A stretch of DNA of 43,282 nt, from assembly GCF_000285275.1 (NCBI RefSeq), contig NZ_CADO01000010.1, positions 1 to 43,282 on the forward strand. Reading direction: 5' to 3'. Position numbers and translations under genes: made by a program. Positions 34,204 through 42,991 of the stretch are shown here, piece after piece (position 1 is the stretch's first letter; each line of letters opens with the position of its first letter). This DNA is from Acetobacter pasteurianus subsp. pasteurianus LMG 1262 = NBRC 106471 (GTDB lineage: Bacteria > Pseudomonadota > Alphaproteobacteria > Acetobacterales > Acetobacteraceae). The notes below the pieces were generated by a model, which saw only the letters and a list, made by a program, of their open reading frames with translations, was not told where the DNA came from and did not search any database.

Positions 34204-35256
34204 CTAGAACACGACCTTAAGCAGTAGCATACTGGCACAAATCAGCCCGAGCAGAGAAAACCCTTCCGTCAGAAGCAGTGGACGACCTGCGCGAAAAACC
34301 GAACGTATGTCTATGCACAAGCCCAACGCAGCCATGGCCAGAATGGTTAAAAAATTGGCTATAAAGCTTAAAGGCGCAATGAGTTCATGCGGAATAACGT
34401 TCATGGAACGCGCAATCATCATGATGATAAAGCCAACAATATACCAAGGCACCATCTGCGGCGCACGATGCGCGTGCTGAACTTTCCCTCGGTTTAAGCG
34501 GGCATAAAGTATGGACAGAACAATACAGACTGGCCCCAACATCAATACACGCATCAGCTTAACCAGCATGCCAATATGCCCGGCGTTTCCGCCAAAAGCC
34601 GAGGCCGCAGCCGCAACCTGAGGCACGGCATAAACCGTTAGCCCGGCAAGGGCCCCGCCAGTGCGGCTATCTAGCGGCAGAAAGGGGGCCACAAGCGGTA
34701 AGCCTACAACAAGTATCAGGCCACCCGCTGCCGTAAAGGCAATTGTTGCACCAATATCTTCATCTTTGGCATGAATGCTAGGGGCCGCCGCCATAATAGC
34801 CGAATTGCCGCAAATGGAGTTCCCGCAAGCCACCAGCAGAGTTTGGGGCAAAGGCAGGCCCATCATGCAGCCAATGCAACTGGTAAATATCAGGCTAAAC
34901 GCAACCAGCCCCATAACGCCGACCAAAAGCCACGGCCCAGTGGAAAACGCCGCATCAATGCTAAAAGAAGCCCCAAGCAGCACAATCCCTATATTCAAAA
35001 GCGTTTTCGAACATGTTCGGATACCCGGCTGCCACAGATGATCTGGCTTACGCGCAGCCCGTACCACAACACCGGCAATAAGCGCCAGATTGAGCATTTC
35101 CAGCCAGATTTTCCCGCACAGAAATTCTTCAATCTGCTGGCAAAAATAGGCAATGCCCGTAATAGCCAGACACAATAAAATACCGGGAAGATTATGGCTG
35201 ATAACATCCAATATGCGTTGTTTGAATAATGGCTGCGCCTGAGATGTGGTGAGCAT
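34204..35256 (-). CDS. YeiH/UPF0324 family putative sulfate exporter
   Basis: 350-aa inner-membrane protein of the UPF0324 (YeiH) family with about ten hydrophobic segments. The hallmark CGNSICGNSAIMA is at 144-156, followed by VYAVPQVAAAASAFG in place of the common STVHEVAQVVAAG; MRVLMLGP and the ending AALGLCIDIRSVFRAGRPLLL are also conserved. ATG 35256 has AGGGA seven nt upstream; ATGs at 35301/35304 with GGAG are possible and would add 15-16 residues. It is divergent from a LysR gene, the arrangement of E. coli yeiH-yeiE, so the pair is conserved. Sulfate or a sulfonate/sulfite-like anion is the usual guess for transport. Confidence 0.93.
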   Translation of the reverse strand: MLTTSQAQPLFKQRILDVISHNLPGILLCLAITGIAYFCQQIEEFLCGKIWLEMLNLALIAGVVVRAARKPDHLWQPGIRTCSKTLLNIGIVLLGASFSIDAAFSTGPWLLVGVMGLVAFSLIFTSCIGCMMGLPLPQTLLVACGNSICGNSAIMAAAPSIHAKDEDIGATIAFTAAGGLILVVGLPLVAPFLPLDSRTGGALAGLTVYAVPQVAAAASAFGGNAGHIGMLVKLMRVLMLGPVCIVLSILYARLNRGKVQHAHRAPQMVPWYIVGFIIMMIARSMNVIPHELIAPLSFIANFLTILAMAALGLCIDIRSVFRAGRPLLLTEGFSLLGLICASMLLLKVVF

Positions 35257-35324
35257 GGCAATGTCCCTTTCTTTGCAAAACATAAGGGCAAGCCATTTCA
35301 TCACTCCAACTCATTATTCTGTTT

Positions 35325-35339
35325 ATTCCAATCGGAAAT
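35325..35339. promoter_or_regulatory. Candidate LysR-regulator site
   Basis: Near-palindrome ATTCCAATCGGAAAT in the short region between the divergent YeiH-like and LysR genes, 16 bp before the LysR ATG. It is in the expected position for autoregulation; the symmetry is imperfect. Confidence 0.35.
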
Positions 35340-35355
35340 CATGATTGATTGAAGT

Positions 35356-36255
35356 ATGAAATCAGGCATGACACTGGAACAACTTCGCTTCTTTATTGCT
35401 GTTGCAGAGCGTGAGCACGTTACAGCGGCCAGCAAGGCCCTGCATGTTACGCAATCAGCCGTATCCGCTGCTATTGCCACGCTGGAAGAACAGCATGCAG
35501 TCAAGCTGTTTCATCGTGTGGGGCGCGGTATTTGCCTTACAGAGGCAGGCCGCCTGTTTTTACCTGAAGCCCGTGCAGTTCTGGCGCAGGCAGAAGCCGC
35601 CGAGAACATGCTGGAAGCCTTTAGCGGGCTGAAGCAGGGCACATTACGCGTTGTTGCCAGCCAGACTATTGCAGCCTATTGGCTGCCAGCACTTTTGGTG
35701 AAATTCTGCCAACAATATCCGCAAATTGTTATGGATATTGCCATCAGCAACACAGAAGAAGCAGCACACCGCGTTAAAAACGGTGAAGTTGATCTGGGTA
35801 TTGTGGAAGGGCAGGTGGATGATCCCGCCTTGGCGCAATGGCCCGTTGCAACAGATAGCCTGAGCATTGTGCAAGCCGATGCGCATGTGCCTGACACTAT
35901 AGATGCCGCGTGGCTACGATCTGCCAAATGGGTCATGCGTGAACCGGGTTCTGGCACCCGCACCACACTGGAACACGCTTTGCGGCATCACGGCATAGAC
36001 CCTACGGAACTAAATGTAACGCTTGTGCTGCCTTCCAACGAGAGTGTGCGTACGGCCATTGAGGCAGGTGCAGGTATTGGTGCTCTTTCTGCTTTAGTGA
36101 TTGCACCCGCCGTGCAGGCAGGCACGTTGCATGCCGTGCCCCAAGCTTTGGGAACACGCTTCTTCTACGGTTTGCGCCATAAGGAGCGTTATCGCAGCCC
36201 GGCAGCAGAAGCGCTGTTGGAGTTAATTGCCCAATCCAGCAAAGTGCAGACCTAA
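35356..36255 (+). CDS. LysR-family regulator (YeiE/CysB-like neighbour of YeiH)
   Basis: 299-aa LysR-type regulator. The winged helix is near the N-terminus (about 5-63), with AASKALHVTQSAVSAAIATLEE, and the effector-binding domain begins near GTLRVVASQTIAAYWLP. ATG 35356 is used; ATG 35368 (MTLEQLRFF) is an alternative start. Divergent to yeiH as in E. coli yeiE, whose product responds to sulfite, so this protein probably senses an oxyanion or sulfur compound and controls the exporter. This function is inferred from synteny, not from residues. It faces the efflux operon's NodT gene, 25 bp away. Confidence 0.94.
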   Translation: MKSGMTLEQLRFFIAVAEREHVTAASKALHVTQSAVSAAIATLEEQHAVKLFHRVGRGICLTEAGRLFLPEARAVLAQAEAAENMLEAFSGLKQGTLRVVASQTIAAYWLPALLVKFCQQYPQIVMDIAISNTEEAAHRVKNGEVDLGIVEGQVDDPALAQWPVATDSLSIVQADAHVPDTIDAAWLRSAKWVMREPGSGTRTTLEHALRHHGIDPTELNVTLVLPSNESVRTAIEAGAGIGALSALVIAPAVQAGTLHAVPQALGTRFFYGLRHKERYRSPAAEALLELIAQSSKVQT

Positions 36256-36280
36256 AAGCGCAGCAATGGGTGCTAGACTT

Positions 36281-37732
36281 TTACCGCTTGGTTGTTTGCG
36301 TATCCCAGCCACCGCCCAAAGCCCGCGCAAGACGCACTGTTGCCAACGCCTGCCGGGTTTGGGCACTTACCAGTTCATCCTGAGCGGAAATCTTTTTTAT
36401 CCGGGTTGTCAGAATATCCTGCATGGTAAACTGCCCGCCTTCATAAAGCCCTTGTGCCTGAGTTGTGGCGAGAGAGAGGGATGAAACTTCTCCGCTCAGG
36501 CTGGCAATATTCTGGTCTGCGCTGGAACGGCTTTCATAGGCATCTTCCACCTCTGCCAAGGCTGTCAGAACCGTTTGATCATACGATGCCACAGCCTGCT
36601 TTAGCTGAGAGTCCGCAGCGCGTATCTTGGCCTGTATGCGCCCAGCCGTAAAAATAGGCAGGTAGGCATTCACAGCCATAAGGCCGCCAGAGCCGGATAC
36701 GCCCGGAATACCATCAAACCGCAAGCGTCCATCGCCACCAAAAAACTCTAACCCAAAACGCGGTAGCAAATCTGTTTTTGTGCTGATCAACCGTTCCAGA
36801 TTGGCTTGCACAATATTCTTTTGCAGCAGCACATCTGGCCTACGCTCCAGCACTGTAGAGGGCAGTTCTGTAGCAGGGGGCGCTGGCACCCGATATTGAG
36901 CCGGTGCTGATAGATCCGGCGCCTGTTCCGGCGGCAGGCCGGATAGAATAGCCAGCCGATGCCGGCATGCATCAAACGCGGCAACCAGTAATGGCCGTTG
37001 TGCCTGCACCTGATTGATCTGGGCCGTTATGGTTTCCAGATCAGCCCGTGTTGTCTGGCCTGCATCAAACCTCGCTGTGGCATACCGCAAAAGCTCCTGT
37101 AGCGTGCGGGCAGATTGATCAAGCAACGCAATGCGTTGTTGCAGCCCACGCGCCGTAAGGTAATTGGCGGCCACATCTGCCGCAATGGCCATGTGTGTGC
37201 CATGCAGCACATCTGCCGCAGCCAAGGCCATATGTTGCGCTGCTCGCTTACGGGCACGGTTGCGGCCCCAGATATCTGGCTCCCACGCCATGGTTATGCC
37301 AGCCAGATGCCCATCTGTTGCCGGATCCTGAATATCAGGGTCTGCCATTTTCATAAGGGGCGGCACCGGGTGCCGCCAGTCCACACCACCACCCATCATG
37401 CCGCCCGTGGCACCAATGGTAGGATACAGGGCAGATTTGGCCATTTGGGTATAAGCGCGAGATTCCTGCACGCGCTCTTGCGCCATGCGTATTTCCGGGT
37501 TGGCAGCCAGCGCATTTTGCACAAGCTGATCAAGCAACGGGTCCTGCCATGCTGTCCACCAGTTTGTCAGGTCCGTAGGTTGTGCATCCTGCGGTGTAGC
37601 GCTGAACTGCGCCGGAACAGCCACCTGGGAAGGCGGCAGTTTGGTATGGAAAGGAGAGCACGCCACCAAGCCAGTGCAAAGAAGAGTGCTGAACAATAAG
37701 CGCGTAGAGGAGGAAGAAAGGAACATCAGCAT
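36281..37732 (-). CDS. NodT-family outer-membrane efflux lipoprotein
   Basis: Complete 483-aa outer-membrane factor for a tripartite exporter. It has a lipoprotein signal peptide with lipobox LVAC (Cys25), the coiled-coil duplicated outer-membrane-factor repeats, AWEPDIWGRNRARKRAAQ (about 150-167) and ERRPDVLLQKNIVQANLERL in the second repeat. Start ATG 37732 follows the permease stop directly (TGAATG), with AGGA four nt away; ATG 37726 has AGGA at a better spacing of ten nt. Last gene of the four-gene HlyD, RbbA, ABC-2, NodT operon, it completes a path from cytoplasm to exterior. Convergent with the LysR gene. Confidence 0.94.
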   Translation of the reverse strand: MLMFLSSSSTRLLFSTLLCTGLVACSPFHTKLPPSQVAVPAQFSATPQDAQPTDLTNWWTAWQDPLLDQLVQNALAANPEIRMAQERVQESRAYTQMAKSALYPTIGATGGMMGGGVDWRHPVPPLMKMADPDIQDPATDGHLAGITMAWEPDIWGRNRARKRAAQHMALAAADVLHGTHMAIAADVAANYLTARGLQQRIALLDQSARTLQELLRYATARFDAGQTTRADLETITAQINQVQAQRPLLVAAFDACRHRLAILSGLPPEQAPDLSAPAQYRVPAPPATELPSTVLERRPDVLLQKNIVQANLERLISTKTDLLPRFGLEFFGGDGRLRFDGIPGVSGSGGLMAVNAYLPIFTAGRIQAKIRAADSQLKQAVASYDQTVLTALAEVEDAYESRSSADQNIASLSGEVSSLSLATTQAQGLYEGGQFTMQDILTTRIKKISAQDELVSAQTRQALATVRLARALGGGWDTQTTKR

Positions 37733-38863
37733 TCAATCCTGGCGGGCAAGCATGGAACGGAAGCGAAGCAGCGCCATGGCAAGAAAGAGAGTAGAAGAAA
37801 ACACAATAGCCAGCAGCGAAGGCCAGATGCTTTCCAGCCCCGCACCGCGATACAGAATGGATTGTGAGATTTTGACGAATTGCGTGGTAGGGAAAAACCG
37901 CACCAAGGATTGCACAGCCTCTGGCATACTTTCCACTGGAGTAGCCGCGCCAGAAAGCAGATAGGCCACCGCATAAACCGGCACCACCAAAAGCCCGAAC
38001 TGCGGCATGGTGGGCGCAATGGTAGCCAACATCATCCCCAGAGATGTTACCGAAAACAGATATAAAATAAGGCAGGCAGCAAATAGTAAAGGCGAGCCAG
38101 AAATAGGCACAGCCAGCCCGATATGCACAACAACCCAAAGGGAAAGCATGCTGGCTACAAAGATAACAGCACCATTTGCCAGAATTTTCCCAATAGCAAT
38201 CTGGCTGGCGGAAACCGGCAGAACAAGCAAATGTTCAATGGTGCCGTGCTCACGCTCACGAATAACGGCTGCCCCAACCAGCACAATGGAAAGAATTGTT
38301 GCGTTGGTGACAACCTGCATAACAGACGTAAACCATGCAGATTCACTGTTCGGGTTAAAACGAATACGGCTTTCTGGATGAAACGGCATAAGCTTGTTGA
38401 TATCGGGGGAGTGAAGCTGCGCCTCTACTTCACCCAGAAAAATCTGTTGCAGATAAACACTGCCAAGCCCGGCCTGCGTCATGGCCGTGGCATCAATCAG
38501 TTCCTGTATCTGTGGCGTGCGGCCTGCCAGTACATCGGCTTCAAAACGCGGTGGAATATCAATAACGAAATTGTAGCTTCCGTTATCCATACCCGTTTTA
38601 CCGTCAATACGGTTGGTCAGGGTAGGGGGCTTGAAATAAGGCGGCAGCACAACAGAACGTAATTGGCGCGAAAGAGCTGAGTTGTCTTCATCAATAAACG
38701 CAACTGTTGCGTTTGCAACATCCACACGCACCCCATGCGCCACAAGAACAATGGCTGCAGAAAATGCAAAAACAATTAGGCCCATCAGCACAAAATCGCG
38801 CATCAGGCTGTGGAATTCCTTGCGGCATAGCAGGCCGACATTTATGAGCCAGCGCAGCATCAC
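37733..38863 (-). CDS. ABC-2 type permease (YhhJ-like)
   Basis: 376-aa ABC-2 membrane subunit with one N-terminal helix, a large extracytoplasmic loop (about 40-170, including NSALSRQLRS) and five to six helices in the C-terminal half; the tail ends MLARQD. It matches E. coli YhhJ in length and position. Start GTG 38863 or ATG 38860: the first overlaps the previous stop by 4 nt, the second by 1 (TGATG), so translation is coupled. With the RbbA-type fused ABC protein it should form a heteromeric exporter. Operon position and coupling make its role in efflux more certain than any substrate. Confidence 0.93.
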   Translation of the reverse strand: MMLRWLINVGLLCRKEFHSLMRDFVLMGLIVFAFSAAIVLVAHGVRVDVANATVAFIDEDNSALSRQLRSVVLPPYFKPPTLTNRIDGKTGMDNGSYNFVIDIPPRFEADVLAGRTPQIQELIDATAMTQAGLGSVYLQQIFLGEVEAQLHSPDINKLMPFHPESRIRFNPNSESAWFTSVMQVVTNATILSIVLVGAAVIREREHGTIEHLLVLPVSASQIAIGKILANGAVIFVASMLSLWVVVHIGLAVPISGSPLLFAACLILYLFSVTSLGMMLATIAPTMPQFGLLVVPVYAVAYLLSGAATPVESMPEAVQSLVRFFPTTQFVKISQSILYRGAGLESIWPSLLAIVFSSTLFLAMALLRFRSMLARQD

Positions 38864-41595
38864 GTATCCTGCTTTTTCAAGAAAAGACGGGCCCCCACCA
38901 TGTAAAGCGCGGCAAAACCACCCAATGCCAGATACATGGAAAGAAAGGACCTAATACCCAAACCCTTTGTAAAACTACCAAGGCTGATAAGCTGAAACCA
39001 CGAAGCCGGAAAAGCTTTACCCAAATAGTAAGTAAAGCCGGTAAGTGTTGAAACCGGGTACAGCAAACCCGAAAAATTGGCAGACATAATCAGGCAAATA
39101 ATGGCCGTGCCAAAAATGGCCGCCACTTGAGAACTGACAAAAGTTGAAATCAACAGCCCCAGACCAGTACTTGCCAGAATATACAGCGTGGCCCCAATGC
39201 TCAGCCCAATAAAGGAGCCCTTAAGCGGCACCCCCAGAACGGTAACAGAAAGCGCCACCAGAACCAGATACGCCATACCGGCCAGCGCAACATAAGGAAG
39301 TTGCTTGCCCACCAGATACTGCCCGGAACTAGCGGGGGAGGCATACAGGTTCATAATGGAACCAATTTCTTTTTCCCGCACAACACCAAGTGCTGTGAGC
39401 ATGGTGGGAACAAGAATAAGCGCCAGCATGATGGTGCCGGGTGTCATGGCAAAAATGCTGCGGAATTCCTGATTATACACAAAGCGCGGCACAATGCTTA
39501 CGGGTATCAGGCTGGATGTTACAGAAGCCGGCAGTGTTTTCTGCATGTTTGCCATATAGGTTAACAGCACGGCATCTGTGTAAGAGCGCACATTGGCGCT
39601 TAAAAAGGGCATGGAGCCATCAATAACCACACCAATGGCCGGGTTACGCCCTGCGGCAACATCTCGCCCAAAACCAGGGGGGATATCCAGCCCCATTGCA
39701 ACCTGCCCATGGCGTATGCGTGTTTCCAGCGTTTCGCGATCTGGCGAGAATGCGGTTTCCTGAAAATAGCGAGAGCCCCGAAACTGCTCCACAAGCTCTC
39801 GGCTGGCATGGGTATGATCGTAATCCACCACGGTGTAGCGAATGGTGTTGATATCGAACGAGATACTATAAGCCGAAATAAGCAGCAGAATGGTCGGGCC
39901 AAGAATGGCGAACATCAGGCGCAGGCGGTCACGCATCAGTTCCACAGCCTCACGCCGGGCAAAGGCCCAGCAGCGCGAAAACCAGCGTATGTAGGGTGGT
40001 ATTGTCCGCATTGCGCCCGTTGCTGCCGAAGCAGCCTGCTGGGGCTTGGCAACGACTATGGAATTCCCAGCCTTTTCCAGGCACGAAATAAACGCATCTT
40101 CCAGAGTAGAAGCGCCTTCCTCCTGCGTAATTTCGGCAGGGGTGCCCATAGCCAACACCTTCCCCTTATCCATCAGAGAGATGCGGTCACACCGGGCGGC
40201 TTCGTTCATGAAGTGCGTAGAAACAAAAATGGTCACATGCTTCTGGCGTGAAAGCGCGACAAGGTGCTTCCAGAACATGTCTCGCGCTGCCGGGTCCACG
40301 CCAGAAGTGGGCTCATCCAGAATAAGAATATCCGGGTTGTTAATGCAGGCGGCCGCAAGTTGCAGCCTTTGCCTAAACCCCAAGGGCAGGCCCGTTGGGC
40401 GGCTATCGGCCTCATCCGCCAACTGAAAGCTCTGGAGCATGTTTTCAACACGCTGTTTGGCCTCGGTTGAGGAAAGCTGAAAAAGCTCTGCCTGCAACAT
40501 CAGATTCTGGCGTACCGTCAGTTCTTCATACAAAGAAAAACCCTGAGACATGTAGCCAATACGCATACGCGTTTTCATGTCTCCCGGTGTTATCGGGCGA
40601 CCAAACAGGGTTGCTGTGCCGCTGGTAATATCCAACAACCCTGTCAGCATTTTCATGGTGGTGGATTTACCGCAGCCGTTAGAACCCAGAAACCCGAAAA
40701 TCTCACCCCGGCGGATACGGAAGCTTACATGGTCAACTGCCGTGAAAGATCCAAATTTGCGCGTCAGGTTTTCGGCATCAATAACCGGAGGGCTGCCATC
40801 ATCCTGATAAGGTGGAATTGCAAAATCAGAAATTTCCTTCTGATCCGCCGCAGGCAGCAGTGAGATGTAAGCCGCTTCCACCGTTGTGGTATGAGTCTGC
40901 TTCTTCACCTCATCTGTGGGGCCTGAGGCCAGAATACGCCCGTCATTCATGGCCACCAACCATGAAAAGCGCTCGGCTTCATCCATATAAGCGGTTGAAA
41001 CAATCACGGTCATGGAGGGGCGTTCAGCCCGCATTTGCTCCACCAACGCCCAGAACTGACGCCGAGAGAGTGGGTCCACCCCCGTTGTAGGCTCATCCAG
41101 AATGAGCAGGTCTGGCTCATGCACCAAGGAGCAGCACAGGCTGACCTTTTGCTTCATCCCACCAGAAAGGTGACCTGCGGGCCTATCAGGGAAAGGCGCA
41201 AGACCTGTGGCATCCAGTAGATGCGTAATGCGGTTGGCGCGGGTTGTAGCATCCAGCGCAAATAGCCGGCCAAAAAAGTCGATATTTTCACGCACGGAAA
41301 GGGTAGGGTAGAGGTTCTTGCCCAACCCTTGCGGCATAAAGGCCAAGCGGGAAAGAAAAGCCTCCCGCTCGGCTCTGTTGCTGATATCCACTCCAAGTGT
41401 GTGAATGGCCCCGCGCTGAAGGTGCCGAACCCCGGCAATCAGCCCCAGAAGTGTTGATTTACCAACACCATCCGGGCCGATAAACGCAATGGTTTGCCCA
41501 GCAGGAAGGGTGAGAGAAATATCGTGCAGAACATTACGCCCACCATAAGCATGGCTTACGCCTTCAACACGAATTTCAGAAGCCGATGCCCTCAT
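38860..41595 (-). CDS. rbbA: RbbA/YhiH-type ABC protein: two ATPase domains fused to an ABC-2 permease
   Basis: 911-aa protein. The first ATPase domain has IGPDGVGKST (Walker A, about 39-48), PQGLGKNLY, LSGGMKQK and LLILDEPTTGVDP; its H-loop region reads VSTAYMDEAERF, as in E. coli RbbA. The second has GSNGCGKST (304-312), a non-standard signature LPLGFRQR, Walker B LILDEPTSGVDP and a normal STHFMNEA. An ABC-2 permease follows from about residue 540 and ends LFLKKQDT, close to E. coli's LLKKQEG. ATG 41595 overlaps the HlyD stop (TAATG); an upstream extension to 41631 is unsupported. E. coli RbbA has been described as a ribosome-associated ATPase, but here it sits in an efflux operon. Confidence 0.95.
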   Translation of the reverse strand: MRASASEIRVEGVSHAYGGRNVLHDISLTLPAGQTIAFIGPDGVGKSTLLGLIAGVRHLQRGAIHTLGVDISNRAEREAFLSRLAFMPQGLGKNLYPTLSVRENIDFFGRLFALDATTRANRITHLLDATGLAPFPDRPAGHLSGGMKQKVSLCCSLVHEPDLLILDEPTTGVDPLSRRQFWALVEQMRAERPSMTVIVSTAYMDEAERFSWLVAMNDGRILASGPTDEVKKQTHTTTVEAAYISLLPAADQKEISDFAIPPYQDDGSPPVIDAENLTRKFGSFTAVDHVSFRIRRGEIFGFLGSNGCGKSTTMKMLTGLLDITSGTATLFGRPITPGDMKTRMRIGYMSQGFSLYEELTVRQNLMLQAELFQLSSTEAKQRVENMLQSFQLADEADSRPTGLPLGFRQRLQLAAACINNPDILILDEPTSGVDPAARDMFWKHLVALSRQKHVTIFVSTHFMNEAARCDRISLMDKGKVLAMGTPAEITQEEGASTLEDAFISCLEKAGNSIVVAKPQQAASAATGAMRTIPPYIRWFSRCWAFARREAVELMRDRLRLMFAILGPTILLLISAYSISFDINTIRYTVVDYDHTHASRELVEQFRGSRYFQETAFSPDRETLETRIRHGQVAMGLDIPPGFGRDVAAGRNPAIGVVIDGSMPFLSANVRSYTDAVLLTYMANMQKTLPASVTSSLIPVSIVPRFVYNQEFRSIFAMTPGTIMLALILVPTMLTALGVVREKEIGSIMNLYASPASSGQYLVGKQLPYVALAGMAYLVLVALSVTVLGVPLKGSFIGLSIGATLYILASTGLGLLISTFVSSQVAAIFGTAIICLIMSANFSGLLYPVSTLTGFTYYLGKAFPASWFQLISLGSFTKGLGIRSFLSMYLALGGFAALYMVGARLFLKKQDT

Positions 41596-42605
41596 TATCT
41601 GGCATCGCCAGACAGTGCTGCTTTGGGCCATGCCGCATCTGGCCGTTGCTTGATATAACCTTCACCCGTCATCCCGGCTTTTAGCAGTGTGCCCAGTCGC
41701 TTCTGCTCATCTGCGGTTACGCGCAGTTTAACACGGTATACAAGCTGCTCTCGCTCGGTAGCTGTTTCCACATATTTGGGGGTAAACTGGGCCTGACTAT
41801 CAATAAAGGAAACAGTGGCAGCAACCGGCGTATCCATTCCATCAAATCGGATGCGCGCTTCATCACCTATTTTTAGGTTGCTGATGGATGCTGTTGGGAA
41901 AAACAGCGTCATGTAAGGATCCACCGGATCCAGCATGGAGTACACCCGCCCACCCGGCGGCAGAACACTGCCGGTTTCAATAACACGGTATTCAATCCGG
42001 CCGGAAACAGGGGCGCGGATGGTCATATCATCCAGCACGGTTTGAACCTGATTAACCTGCGCTGCGGCACCTTCCTTGGCATGTAGGGCCTCCTGAACCG
42101 CCTGAGAAGCTGCGTTTACTGCGGCCAGTGCTGTTTCAACCTGCGTGCGCCGTTGCGTAACCTCCATATCGGAAACGAGGTTTTGTTGCCGCATCTTCTG
42201 GGCATGGCGCAGCTCATCACGCGCAAGTTGCAAGGCCGCCTGCCGCGCCACAAGTTCAGCCGAGGCTCGACCAGCTGCGCTTGCTGCGCGATTTTGTTGC
42301 GCACTTGCCTGATCGTATTGTGCCTGAACAGCCGCTTTATCTTCCTGCGCAAGAATTTGGCCAGAGGTTACGTTATCACCTTCCTGCACCAGTAACTGCG
42401 TAATGCGCCCCGGATATTTAACGGCCACATCCACACGGGTAAATTCCAACCGACCATTGCCGTAAATGATACCATCAGGAACACTTTGAGCCACTTGATG
42501 CTCATGCCATGCGAACGCTCCGCCCGCGACCGCAAAGAGAGAAAGAGCGATAATTGCAATTTTGGCAGGAGCTTTCACAATAAACCTTGCTAAAAAACGG
42601 ATCAC
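41595..42605 (-). CDS. HlyD-family periplasmic adaptor (YhiI-like)
   Basis: 336-aa membrane-fusion protein joining the inner-membrane pump to the outer-membrane NodT channel. It has one N-terminal membrane anchor (about 13-32), a lipoyl-like half near YPGRITQLLVQEGDNVTSGQ, a long Ala/Gln-rich coiled-coil hairpin (about 95-195), the second lipoyl half APVSGRIEYRVIETGSVLPPG and a beta-barrel with FFPTASISNLKIGDEARI. Start GTG 42605 is used although its ribosome binding site is weak; GTG 42578 has AAGG six nt upstream and would give MKAPAKIAIIAL. It is the first gene of the operon. The same order yhiI-rbbA-yhhJ is found in E. coli. Confidence 0.95.
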   Translation of the reverse strand: MIRFLARFIVKAPAKIAIIALSLFAVAGGAFAWHEHQVAQSVPDGIIYGNGRLEFTRVDVAVKYPGRITQLLVQEGDNVTSGQILAQEDKAAVQAQYDQASAQQNRAASAAGRASAELVARQAALQLARDELRHAQKMRQQNLVSDMEVTQRRTQVETALAAVNAASQAVQEALHAKEGAAAQVNQVQTVLDDMTIRAPVSGRIEYRVIETGSVLPPGGRVYSMLDPVDPYMTLFFPTASISNLKIGDEARIRFDGMDTPVAATVSFIDSQAQFTPKYVETATEREQLVYRVKLRVTADEQKRLGTLLKAGMTGEGYIKQRPDAAWPKAALSGDAR

Positions 42606-42636
42606 AACACATCAAAGCGCAGAATGCAGACGAGGC

Positions 42637-42666
42637 AATATGATTAAATTATGACACAATGGTCAA
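42637..42666 (-). promoter_or_regulatory. Candidate promoter and operator for the efflux operon
   Basis: On the minus strand TTGACC (complement of 42661-42666), 18 nt, then CATATT. A perfect inverted repeat TGAC-N6-GTCA (42652-42665) overlaps the -35 and spacer, in a position for repression. Confidence 0.4.
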
Positions 42667-42936
42667 GTTATTATTTTCTACACACAAATTCTCTCCAAAA
42701 AACCTGCATAGACCATGATTTTCTAAAGCTATTACAGAGTAAAAGAGAGCTAAAAACACCTCAATGATCTTGATCAAAACAGCCACAAAAACGGATTGAA
42801 TCTTACAGAACACAAATTGACATTCTGTTCATTTTTAAAAGCGCATTTGCACCGCATGCACTTCAATAAACTCTAACAAAGTTATTACATAAAAACGTCT
42901 ATATCGCTTTAAAAATAGACCTTACTGCAGCAACCC

Positions 42937-42942
42937 TATAAT
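42937..42942 (+). promoter_or_regulatory. Consensus -10 (TATAAT) for the Rdx gene
   Basis: Exact TATAAT 49 bp before the ATG at 42992, giving a leader of about 40 nt. No good -35 at 16-18 nt. Confidence 0.45.
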
Positions 42943-42991
42943 GCGCTCATTCGTCTTTAAAATTATCCGCGTAAAAAAATGGAACATGCTC

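Larger units (their letters stand above)
42606..42985. other. 380-bp AT-rich divergent intergenic region
   Basis: It separates the efflux operon (-) and the Rdx gene (+). It holds the candidate minus-strand promoter/operator near 42637-42666 and the plus-strand -10 at 42937. I saw no RNA gene or conserved motif in the rest. Confidence 0.5.

Noticed and set aside
37530..38138. 202-codon minus-strand open frame
   Set aside because: An out-of-frame shadow across the ABC-2 permease and NodT genes, both of which are complete with coupled starts.
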